The notes under the pieces are model-generated. The model saw only the letters and a program-made list of their open reading frames with translations. It was not told the origin of the DNA and made no database searches. A DNA stretch of 32,752 nt, from assembly GCA_031292575.1 (NCBI GenBank), contig JARLGX010000022.1, forward strand, positions 1-32,752, written 5' to 3'. The stretch is from Paludibacter sp. (GTDB lineage Bacteria; Bacteroidota; Bacteroidia; Bacteroidales; Paludibacteraceae). Of the stretch, positions 1 through 6,416 are shown one piece after another (the first letter of the stretch is position 1; every line of letters starts with the position of its first letter). The translations under genes and the position numbers were made by a program.

Positions 1-42
1 CAAAATCTATGGTTCGATATACATTGCTGTTATCAGGCGTGT

Positions 43-144
43 GTTGCTATTCCCTTTGCTAATTCTTCCCTATTTGCTTGCAAATATCTCAAATTTCTCT
101 CAATCTGAAATATCATGCAAACATACGAGGCGTGTGTTATGGGT
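43..144 (-). other. attC-like site at the 3' end of cassette C (left boundary unclear)
   Basis: Reading the minus strand, the box ACCCATAAC (144-136) is followed by ACACGCCTCG and an imperfect palindrome around 60-120. The box is complementary to the start of the same cassette (GTTATGGGT, 901-893). The far end does not show a clean partner box. A further copy of the GGCGTGTGTTG motif at 36-46 suggests that another cassette end begins here and continues out of the window. Boundaries are approximate. Confidence 0.5.
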
Positions 145-192
145 TTGTAGCTTAGTGCTTTCCTGTCGTGTTTCTTTTCAGTTATTTAAATG

Positions 193-402
193 CTAAAAGT
201 CTATTCGTTTCATTTTCCAGTCTGTCAGCGCAAAAGCTGTCAAAGCACGAAAATGTTCGTCAATCACAAAGCCAAGTCGAGCTTTTTCGTTCTTTTCTCG
301 GTTGTCTGACTGCGTAAAACTCTAAAATCTTATATTTTGTTTCTCTTTCTTCCAGTCGAAATCTGACAAAACTAATAGACAAAAGGAAGCCTGATTCATC
401 AT
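193..402 (-). pseudogene. possible small gene with one in-frame amber stop (cassette C)
   Basis: Starting at ATG 402-400, the minus strand reads 70 codons in one frame to a TAG at 195-193, interrupted only by a TAG at 324-322. The first part is 26 residues (MMNQASFCLLVLSDFDWKKE and on) and the second 42 residues, ending TDWKMKRIDF. The second part has a plausible protein composition and the other two frames are more broken. It lies just after the stop of the four-helix membrane protein gene, before the attC-like site. It could be a decayed second gene of the cassette or chance; I do not recognise a family. Confidence 0.25.
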
Positions 403-422
403 GTGTGTCTTGTCAAAATAAA

Positions 423-776
423 TCAATTTGTTTTATCTTGCTTAATAGTTTTTAGTGAGCTAATTAACAATGATATTGCTAAAATTAAATTAATTATCGC
501 TATTCCTATTATAGCTACAAAAGACAAGGTATGTGATTGGTCGAGAAATACATACAAAAATAAAGTTGCAACTGCAAACACTAATGAATACAAAGTGAGT
601 ACCAGAGAAAATAGGACATCATAGTTCTTATTCTCTAAGAATAGTTTGAGAACACATAGTATAAATAAAATAACAGACCCGATTTGTGGCACTTTAGAAT
701 CATTAAACATGAAGATTAAAACAACTTGAATTAACCAGTACGTTATTGTCGTATAAAGTAATATTCCCTTTTTCAT
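423..776 (-). CDS. small integral membrane protein, unknown function (cassette C)
   Basis: This encodes 117 residues with four predicted membrane helices at about 4-23, 32-46, 53-76 and 84-108, joined by short loops, and a lysine-rich C-terminus (LKTIKQDKTN). No signal peptide cleavage site, cysteine motif or catalytic motif is visible and I do not recognise a named family. It is the only intact gene between two attC-like sites, so it reads as the main gene of one cassette, oriented like its neighbours. About 115 bp of AT-rich DNA lie between its start and the preceding site, enough for its own promoter. Membrane proteins of this size are common cassette cargo, but no function can be assigned. 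Confidence 0.75.
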   Translation of the reverse strand: MKKGILLYTTITYWLIQVVLIFMFNDSKVPQIGSVILFILCVLKLFLENKNYDVLFSLVLTLYSLVFAVATLFLYVFLDQSHTLSFVAIIGIAIINLILAISLLISSLKTIKQDKTN

Positions 777-893
777 GTTATTCTTAAGATTTTATTTCTT
801 TTCGTTACAGATTTGTCTGTTTATGTCACAGCACTTAATGTTTATGAAATATATTGTTCATAAATTTAGCAAAGTCTTTTTTTTCTGCTATTA

Positions 894-1029
894 CCCATAA
901 CAACCGAGGCTATGCGCACCTGCGGTTTGCGGGAGTATTCACTTTCGCCCAAGCGAAAAAGTGAATGCGGGAGCAAATACTGCTAAGTGCATGTCAGCCA
1001 GCAGGTGAGCATAGGCGTGTGTTATGGGC
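894..1029 (-). other. attC-like recombination site (between cassettes B and C)
   Basis: On the minus strand the R''-type box GCCCATAAC (1029-1021) begins 3 bp after the stop codon of the DUF3828 gene; the other end is GTTATGGG (901-894). Inner arms pair: CTATGCGCACCTGC at 910-923 against the complement of GCAGGTGAGCATAG at 1001-1014, 13 of 14 positions. A second hairpin (TTCACTTTCGC with GCGAAAAAGTGAA) sits in the centre. The outer box pairs with the start of its own cassette at 1708-1700, as expected for an integrated integron cassette. Confidence 0.65.
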
Positions 1030-1032
1030 TAG

Positions 1033-1680
1033 TTATTTGTTTTGTTTTAATGTTATCTCAGTCATCATCCATTTCCCATTTTCATTTTCGATTTTAATAA
1101 TTGGATAAAAGTAGTCGTAACGAGTTCTTTTATTTTCAAAGTCGTTGTAAAGCCTTAAAGTCGTGTACCAAACGTTGTCTTTCTTTTCCATTTTAAAGAT
1201 TTCAACACCACTATAGGATTCTTGACTTTTAATCCAATACATATATGAACAATCTGGACAATAATCTTCGTATTCATAAGCATCTGAATTCTGGTATTCT
1301 ATCCAGTCTACAGTTTCCATGTGTTTAATACAATCTTTAGCTCGTGCAACTTCATTGTCCATGAACTTTTGCGATATCGTTTTAAGTTGTTTGAGTTGAT
1401 TAAAGTATGGTTCAAAGTCTACTTTGCATTTCCCGTTTTCGCCTTTTACGAAAATGTAGTCAAATGGAATAGTGTCAGTCGTAGAACTAGCCCGTTTTAA
1501 ATACCAGTCATAAAATGAGGTGGAAACTTTTTTGATTATTTCTTTTTCTTGCTCGTCATTATTTTGTGCTAACGAATCCGTATTGATTTTTGTCAAGTCT
1601 GTTTGTTCTTGTTTTTTTGGTTTGTCAATGCAAGAATAACAGAAAATACCAATGAATAATAATAGCTTTAACTTTCTCAT
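1033..1680 (-). CDS. DUF3828-like lipoprotein (cassette B)
   Basis: The 215-residue product starts with a lipoprotein signal (MRKLKLLLFIGIFCYSC, lipidated Cys 17) followed by a charged linker rich in Lys, Gln, Asp and Asn. From about residue 48 the segment VSTSFYDWYLKR, later YEDYCPDCSY (two cysteines) and the C-terminal NGKWMMTEITL resemble the DUF3828 fold (a small NTF2/cystatin-like module known in secreted and lipoproteins of Gram-negatives). It is probably exported and anchored in the outer membrane facing the periplasm. It lies alone between two attC-like sites: its stop is 3 bp from one and its start about 20 bp from the other, leaving almost no room for a private promoter. Expression may depend on transcription from outside the cassette. 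No ligand or enzyme function can be read. Confidence 0.75.
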   Translation of the reverse strand: MRKLKLLLFIGIFCYSCIDKPKKQEQTDLTKINTDSLAQNNDEQEKEIIKKVSTSFYDWYLKRASSTTDTIPFDYIFVKGENGKCKVDFEPYFNQLKQLKTISQKFMDNEVARAKDCIKHMETVDWIEYQNSDAYEYEDYCPDCSYMYWIKSQESYSGVEIFKMEKKDNVWYTTLRLYNDFENKRTRYDYFYPIIKIENENGKWMMTEITLKQNK

Positions 1681-1699
1681 ATTTTTCTTTTTTATAACT

Positions 1700-1834
1700 G
1701 CCCATAACGACCGAGGCTATGGGCATTGGCGGTTTGCGGGAGCATTCGCTGTCGAAATGCGAAAAACTGAATGCGGGCGTAAAACCTAGCATTGCTCCTC
1801 ACCCGCCATTACGCATAGACGTGTGTTAGCAGGC
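1700..1834 (-). other. attC-like recombination site (between cassettes A and B)
   Basis: On the minus strand it runs from box GCCTGCTAAC (1834-1825) to box GTTATGGGC (1708-1700). The two boxes do not match each other. Each matches a box at the other end of its own cassette: GCCTGCTAAC pairs with GTTAGCAGGC at 2809-2800, and GTTATGGGC pairs with GCCCATAAC at 1029-1021. The inner arms CTATGGGCATTGGCGG and CCGCCATTACGCATAG pair at 13 of 16 positions with unpaired bases, as in attC hairpins. Confidence 0.65.
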
Positions 1835-1841
1835 GTTTTTT

Positions 1842-2282
1842 TTAATCTGTTGTCAACCAATTGTCAACCCAGATTTTTTTTCTTTGTTCAATCCAATGCC
1901 ATATTTTATTTGACCAGAAACTACTAATAGTCAAAGTGATTTCGTAATTAATGTCTCTATTTATTATTGTCCATTCGCCAGCTTGATTAAGTTGGTTTGT
2001 GTCAAAGTAAATTTTGTTTGTTAAGTCAAAAGTTGCAAAATGTATAAAACCATCATCAATAGTCCAAGACGAAAGTTCAATTAATTTAAAGTCTGGGGTT
2101 GAAGTTTTTATTCCATTTGCAACACTATAAAACTCTTTTATTCTTTGAGGTATAGTAATTCGCAGCTTGTTTTCAACAGCTATAAAGTCAGCGTATTGCA
2201 ATGTTTGTCCAAGTTCAAAGACAAATCCGTTTTGTGTCTTTCTTGTTTTTTCAAGTCTATTTAAAAAGGTATCAATGTGCAT
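1842..2282 (-). CDS. SMI1/KNR4 (SUKH)-family protein, possible immunity protein (cassette A)
   Basis: The product has 146 residues, is cytoplasmic and has no signal peptide. Residues 35-57 (VENKLRITIPQRIKEFYSVANGI) match the typical SUKH start, in which a small structure inspects 'IP..lk.fy...NG'. IHFATFDLTNKIYFDT (about 80-95) fits the later 'fa.d..gn.y..d' strand, and a Trp-rich end (SFWSNKIWHWIEQRKKIWVDNW) follows. SUKH proteins often act as immunity proteins against contact-dependent toxins, or as partners of bacterial polymorphic toxins; no toxin gene is seen here. It follows the 163-residue gene by 6 bp, so the two are co-transcribed, and its stop lies 7 bp before the attC-like site. 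A general SUKH scaffold without immunity role is possible. Confidence 0.7.
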   Translation of the reverse strand: MHIDTFLNRLEKTRKTQNGFVFELGQTLQYADFIAVENKLRITIPQRIKEFYSVANGIKTSTPDFKLIELSSWTIDDGFIHFATFDLTNKIYFDTNQLNQAGEWTIINRDINYEITLTISSFWSNKIWHWIEQRKKIWVDNWLTTD

Positions 2283-2288
2283 TTTCTT

Positions 2289-2780
2289 TTATTTGTCGAT
2301 TACCATTCGTTTGTCAAACGAAATTCCCTCTCTTTTTTCGATTTCTATTCTTTGTTTGTCAAGTAAAGTTGGGGTTTGTCTTACGAATTGTTTGTAACCA
2401 ACTGACTTAAATGTTATTTCTCCTTGATTTGTTTCTATTGTCCAATCATACTCAATGTCACGAAGTATATAATCTACATTTTTGGGTTTCTGTGGATTGT
2501 CTCGTTGTATGTCTGAGATTTCAATTTCAAAAGGTTCAGATACTTCAATGTCGAGTTTAAGTTCGTAAACATTTTCAAAAACCAGAGTGCATGGCGAAAC
2601 CCAAAAGTTGAAATAGTTTCTTTCTCTTGTCGGATTAATCCATTGGAAAATATAGTCGATATCAAAAATCAATTCGTTCTTTTCTCCTAAAGTCAATGCA
2701 TATATGAAACTGTCATGCCAGTTCATATTATCAAAGTCAACGTCTGTTAAAAGTGACTTGTCAAGCTTATATGTCTCCAT
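2289..2780 (-). CDS. conserved hypothetical cytoplasmic protein, WHDS-motif family (cassette A)
   Basis: The 163-residue soluble protein has a conserved-looking N-terminal part with MNWHDSFIYAL (about 19-29) and ELIFDIDYIFQW (36-47), a central beta-rich segment, and a late motif RDNPQKPKNVDYILRDIEYDW that reads like a family signature. From memory, similar small proteins occur in Bacteroidota beside SUKH/Imm-type genes, but I cannot name a domain. It is the first gene of a two-gene cassette with the SUKH gene (6-bp gap). Its ATG lies 20 bp after the cassette boundary. The pairing with a SUKH protein suggests an immunity or toxin-neutralising role as inference only. No catalytic residues are evident. 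Confidence 0.7.
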   Translation of the reverse strand: METYKLDKSLLTDVDFDNMNWHDSFIYALTLGEKNELIFDIDYIFQWINPTRERNYFNFWVSPCTLVFENVYELKLDIEVSEPFEIEISDIQRDNPQKPKNVDYILRDIEYDWTIETNQGEITFKSVGYKQFVRQTPTLLDKQRIEIEKREGISFDKRMVIDK

Positions 2781-2799
2781 TCTTTTTCATTTTTAAAAT

Positions 2800-2905
2800 G
2801 CCTGCTAACACCGATATATATGTGCAATTGCACATATATCCTCTTTATCTGTTATAAACTATTGCACATATACACTATAGGAAATATGTGCAGTAGTTAT
2901 TTGTT
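2800..2905 (-). other. degenerate attC- or attI-like boundary with 24-bp perfect palindrome
   Basis: The boundary box GCCTGCTAAC (2800-2809) followed by ACCGA matches the start of the other attC-like sites. A perfect 24-bp palindrome centred on GCAATTGC occupies 2816-2839. Its half ATTGCACATATA recurs at 2871-2882, and ATATGTGCA at 2884-2892, so several alternative hairpins can form. No clean partner box is found on the right, so this may be a decayed attC, or the array's proximal end. Confidence 0.4.
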
Positions 2906-3288
2906 TTTTTCGCCCTCCAAAAGTACAAACTCTTTTTAACACCGCCAACAATATTTATGTTTATTTTTAAATAAATCAAAGAAACCTTTATGTATGCGGG
3001 TTTCGGTTAAAATACGGAAGTCTGAAAGTCTGCTTAGGGAGCTTGGAAAGTAGGAGAGAAACTGTCTGAATCAGAACCAACGGTCACTGACTATCGGGAA
3101 GTAATTAACAGAATTTTAAAATTATCGGAATAAGAATATACTTCCTACTTTCTCTTATTCTGTACATTTTTTAATTTTGAAAATTAAGATTAAGACAATT
3201 TCCCCACTGAGCTAACTTACCAACCCGTACCGATAAGCCCTCAGCGTGTAAAGTTGCACCAACATAGTACTTTTTTAAAACGTGAGAG
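2906..3288. other. non-coding stretch without recognised gene
   Basis: No credible ORF is seen here. The one visible structure is an inverted pair, GAAAGTAGGA near 3047 and TCCTACTTTC near 3143, about 95 bp apart. The segment separates the cassette array from the 21-bp repeat tract. It holds no tyrosine recombinase gene, so the array has no integrase on this side. Confidence 0.5.
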
Positions 3289-3522
3289 CATAACGATAAC
3301 TTAGAATTGTATAAGGATGAAATGAAATTGTATAACGATAACTTAGAATTGTATAAGGATAAAATAGAATTGTATAAGGATAGGTTAGAATTGTATAAGG
3401 ATAAGTTAGAAATGTATAAGGATAAGTTAGAAATGTATAACGATAACTTAGAATTGTATAACGATAACTTAGAAATGTATAAGGATAAAATGAAATTGTA
3501 TAAGGATAAGTTAGAATTGTGA
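3289..3522 (+). repeat. tandem repeat, 11 x 21 bp (tract 1), encoding a heptad peptide
   Basis: Eleven 21-bp units of the type TATAAGGATAAGTTAGAATTG run without a gap from 3289 to 3519 and end in TGA (3520-3522). Read on the plus strand each unit is seven residues, (L/M)YKDKLE or (L/M)YNDNLE, a coiled-coil-like heptad. The frame has no ATG before the repeats: an upstream TGA precedes unit 1 and the first possible starts are TTG 3307 or ATG 3322 inside the array. Variation is mostly at the NDN/KDK codons, which change together. I cannot decide whether it is translated. It resembles tract 2 at 22756 in unit length but not in sequence. Confidence 0.85.
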
Positions 3523-3768
3523 AACCCCTGGTGCATTTGATAGATCTTTTCAATAAAAATATGAAAGATATTGAATTGCACACAGTTTGTCAACGAGTTA
3601 CCTCGTTCGATGAACCGAAAAACAAGTGAAGTTGGCGTTAGAAACTGTCCTGTTTGAGCGACAAAGGAGCGAGTTTGGACGGTTTCAGTGAGCGTAAGTC
3701 TTTCGAGTGAAGAGGGTTTATTCAGTTTATTGAATAGACCTGTGATAGCTGGGCAGTAGTTTACACGG
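3523..3768. other. non-coding stretch with two hairpins
   Basis: No gene is seen. AACGAG-TTAC-CTCGTT near 3591-3606 forms a small hairpin. GAAACTGTCC near 3641 and GGACGGTTTC near 3677 form a 10-bp inverted pair around a loop containing GAGCG twice. The segment leads into the P1 promoter. Confidence 0.4.
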
Positions 3769-3829
3769 AATTATGTAACTTTTTCAAGAAATTATGTAAC
3801 ACATCGGAAAATTGAATGCTGTAACTTTG
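3769..3829 (+). promoter_or_regulatory. P1: direct-repeat operator plus -7 element upstream of the WG-rich protein gene
   Basis: AATTATGTAAC occurs at 3769-3779 and again, identically, at 3790-3800 (21 bp apart). The -7 element TAACTTTG lies at 3822-3829, 21 bp after the second copy, and is a full match to the Bacteroidota TAnnTTTG consensus. Six further promoters in the window have the same layout. This copy has perfect half-sites. Confidence 0.8.
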
Positions 3830-3899
3830 AACCATAAAAATAAATTCAATCTACACCTGAATTATACACAGTTATATAATGTCCTATAAATACATTTCC

Positions 3900-5354
3900 A
3901 TGAAATCAAACTTTAGTATCTTCGCTCTGATTCTTGTATTGACTACGTCGTGCGTAATATTACCCCGGCAAGCGGAAGCTCAACAAACAAATGTCAGTTT
4001 TCAGGTTTTCTACGATCAGTTAAGCCCTTACGGTCAGTGGATTAATTATGCCGATTATGGTTACGTATGGCTTCCCGACTCAGGATCGGACTTTGTACCA
4101 TATTCTACCGATGGTCATTGGGTGCTGACAGATTATGGCTGGACCTGGGCATCGGATTATATTTGGGGTTGGGCTACATTTCATTACGGACGTTGGGGTT
4201 TCGATAATTCAGTTGGCTGGTATTGGGTACCCGATAATGTATGGGGTCCTGCCTGGGTAAACTGGCGGCAGTCCGATGGTTATTATGGTTGGGAACCTAT
4301 GGAACCGGGTGTAAGTCTTAATGAAGGTTTCAACAATGCTTTTGGTGGAAGCAACGATCATTGGTTGTTTGTGAGAAACATGGATTTTGAAAGAACAGAT
4401 ATAAACCAATATTACCTGAATCATTCCGACCGTGATAGAATTGGAAGAAATTCAATTGTAATTAATAGAACTTACAATGATTACGACCGGCATGCAACCT
4501 ATGTTTCGGGTCCAACCAGGGAATCTGTGCAGAGAGCCACCGGAAGAACTATCAAACCACTTACTATTCAGGAAAACAATAAACCAGGACAAGAAATAAA
4601 TAACGGACAATTACGAATTTATCGACCTCAGGTTGATAAGAATAACAGCGGAGAGAGAAATGCTCCACGAACTGTAACAAACATGCAAGATATAAAACGG
4701 ATTCCTGCCAATAATGCCCCTAATCATAATCAGATTGATAACCGGGGTAGCAGACCCGCATCACAACCTGCAAACAGCACATATCCTCAAAATAATAATG
4801 CCCGGCCTATTCAACAGCAGAATATAAATCTACAGAATAATAACGCCCAACCCGTTCAACAAAACAGGACGATTAAACAACCAGCCGGTGGTCGTAGAAT
4901 TCAAACCGTTGAGCCACCCAAAGCAACACCGACTAATGTAAACAGACCTGTAGGGCAACCAACTGGTGTAAATCAGCAGAATAATAATGTTCAACCTGGT
5001 CAACAAAATAGAACAGTCAATCAGCCAAATTCGGATCGTAGAATTCAAACCATTGAACCTGCCAAAGCAGCACCAACTGATGTAAACCGACCTGTACAGC
5101 AACCAAATGTTACAACTCCGAATAATTATAATGTTCGGATACAACAACAAAATGTAAACCGACAAAACACAGATAGACAACAACCGGGAAATACTCCTCC
5201 TGCAAATATCCAAAATAACCCGCAACCAGTGCAAAATCAACGTGTAAACCAAAGTCGGAATAATAGACCGGTTATTCAACAGAAGTTGGTCAAGCAACAA
5301 GTAAAAAAAGAACAGGATAAACTTCCTGATAATACTGATCAGGGACGAAAATAG
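3900..5354 (+). CDS. secreted WG-rich DUF6600-like protein with Asn/Gln/Pro-rich tail
   Basis: I chose ATG 3900 (484 residues) over ATG 3879 because it gives a clean signal sequence, MKSNFSIFALILVLTTSC, with a lipobox-like Cys 18 (AEAQ offers an alternative cleavage site). Residues about 30-140 are extremely rich in aromatic and glycine pairs (YGQW, GYVW, GHWV, GWTW, GRWGF, GWYWVPD, WGPAWV, YGWEPM), the pattern of DUF6600 WxxGxW-type envelope proteins. The C-terminal half is disordered: repeated blocks of NNNAQPVQQ, RRIQT(V/I)EP and NVNRPVQQP, ending in a lysine-rich stretch. It probably acts at the cell surface or periplasm, but its function is unknown. It is first in a run of five closely spaced genes and is driven by P1. 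Confidence 0.85.
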   Translation: MKSNFSIFALILVLTTSCVILPRQAEAQQTNVSFQVFYDQLSPYGQWINYADYGYVWLPDSGSDFVPYSTDGHWVLTDYGWTWASDYIWGWATFHYGRWGFDNSVGWYWVPDNVWGPAWVNWRQSDGYYGWEPMEPGVSLNEGFNNAFGGSNDHWLFVRNMDFERTDINQYYLNHSDRDRIGRNSIVINRTYNDYDRHATYVSGPTRESVQRATGRTIKPLTIQENNKPGQEINNGQLRIYRPQVDKNNSGERNAPRTVTNMQDIKRIPANNAPNHNQIDNRGSRPASQPANSTYPQNNNARPIQQQNINLQNNNAQPVQQNRTIKQPAGGRRIQTVEPPKATPTNVNRPVGQPTGVNQQNNNVQPGQQNRTVNQPNSDRRIQTIEPAKAAPTDVNRPVQQPNVTTPNNYNVRIQQQNVNRQNTDRQQPGNTPPANIQNNPQPVQNQRVNQSRNNRPVIQQKLVKQQVKKEQDKLPDNTDQGRK

Positions 5355-5399
5355 GATAAATTAAAATTTAATTGAATAAACCGGCAATAAGCAAGAGAA

Positions 5400-5777
5400 A
5401 TGATAAAAATTAAACAATTAGCTATTTTCATGGATGATGCAAATGCTTTATTGATGGAACTTTACAATCATATGATTGTCTCCAGGAATATAGTATTTAA
5501 ATCGCAGGTAAATGAAGAATATATTGAGCAGCACTATGCTTTATCTCCGTATGACTCTGATATAAAACAGTATCAGTCAGCTTATTTTGATGAAATTGCA
5601 GATATAATTAAAAACTACAAGCAAGTAGTGCTTTTTGGTCCAACCGATACAAAAGAAGAGCTTTATAAACTTTTAGAAACCGACCACCATTTCAAGGATA
5701 GAAAGATAGAGTTTATCAAAACCGATAAGATGACAGATTTTCAGATACATGACTTTGTGTTGAATTATTATAAGTAA
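5400..5777 (+). CDS. small eRF1-domain-like protein (baeRF-related), unknown function
   Basis: The 125-residue cytoplasmic protein shows the pattern of the C-terminal eRF1/pelota-like domain in bacterial release-factor-like and 'host attachment' proteins: VVLFGPTDTKEELYKLL (about 76-92), then KIEFIKTDKMTDFQIHDFV (102-120), comparable to the family's 'GPgeaK.el...' and 'aDkMTdgQi...V' motifs. The N-terminal part (MIKIKQLAIFMDDANALLMEL) would supply a first beta strand and helix. No catalytic GGQ is present. It lies 45 bp after the WG-rich gene and 22 bp before marC, so it is likely in that transcript. A ribosome-related stress role is inferred from the fold alone. Confidence 0.65.
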   Translation: MIKIKQLAIFMDDANALLMELYNHMIVSRNIVFKSQVNEEYIEQHYALSPYDSDIKQYQSAYFDEIADIIKNYKQVVLFGPTDTKEELYKLLETDHHFKDRKIEFIKTDKMTDFQIHDFVLNYYK

Positions 5778-5799
5778 ATAAAATGGTAATATAGAAAAT

Positions 5800-6405
5800 A
5801 TGTGGGAATATTCATTTACTGTTTTTATGGCATTTTTTGCCATAATGAATCCCATTGCTAACATCCCTATTTTTGTAAAACTAACTGAAGGACAAGACGA
5901 AAAGAAGAAAAAAGAAATTGCGAAAACATCAAATATTGTTGCTTTTCTAATCATTTTGTCTTTTATTCTGATTGGTCAGTATATTTTTCAGATTTTCGGA
6001 CTGACTATTCCAGCTTTTAAAGTATTTGGAGGTATTCTGATCTTTTTTATCGGGTTTGAAATGCTTCAATCGAAGAAAACAACTGTTCCCATCAAAGGAA
6101 ATTCAAGTTTTGATGATGGAATTGCTATATCGCCCTTAGCCATTCCTATTTTAGCAGGTCCCGGAACCATTGTTACAGCCATGAATTTCGTGGTAAAAGC
6201 AAGTATTCTTTATTTGGGAATAACGATATTTATTTTTGGCTTGATAGTACTAATGACTTACTATGCGTTTATTTATAGTGGGTATATTGTTAGGTTTGTT
6301 GGCGATAAGAATTTTGTCATTGTTGGCAAAATTATGGGATTAATTATTGGAGTGTTAGGCGCCAATATGTTGATAGAAGGAATTAAACTGGCATTTAATA
6401 TATAA
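5800..6405 (+). CDS. MarC/YchE (NAAT)-family integral membrane protein
   Basis: The 201-residue protein has six predicted helices. The first carries the hallmark AFFAIMNPIANIPIF (about 10-24), and the second half has the related SPLAIPILAGPGTIVTAM (about 111-128), the internally repeated NP/GP signature of MarC proteins. The charged loop EGQDEKKKKEIAKTS after helix 1 is also typical. Length equals the family norm (about 200). MarC members are inner-membrane proteins, some shown to move neutral amino acids; substrate is not readable. It sits between the eRF1-like gene (22 bp) and the P-type ATPase (11 bp), so it should be co-transcribed. Confidence 0.9.
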   Translation: MWEYSFTVFMAFFAIMNPIANIPIFVKLTEGQDEKKKKEIAKTSNIVAFLIILSFILIGQYIFQIFGLTIPAFKVFGGILIFFIGFEMLQSKKTTVPIKGNSSFDDGIAISPLAIPILAGPGTIVTAMNFVVKASILYLGITIFIFGLIVLMTYYAFIYSGYIVRFVGDKNFVIVGKIMGLIIGVLGANMLIEGIKLAFNI

Positions 6406-6416
6406 AACACAAAGCT

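Noticed and set aside
2906-3288. Integron integrase gene or attI next to the first cassette
   Set aside because: No tyrosine recombinase ORF in any frame; only a non-coding stretch is visible.
3289-3519. CRISPR array in tract 1
   Set aside because: Units are contiguous and coding-like, with no spacers.
3171-3593. Minus-strand 140-residue ORF across tract 1 with LSLYNSK-type repeats
   Set aside because: It is the complement of the in-frame 21-bp array; its ends run into unrelated non-coding DNA and it has no recognisable domain. Tract 1 is better described as a repeat.
4830-5300. Minus-strand ORF opposite the Asn/Gln-rich tail
   Set aside because: Shadow of biased codon use in the disordered tail; no start context or domain.
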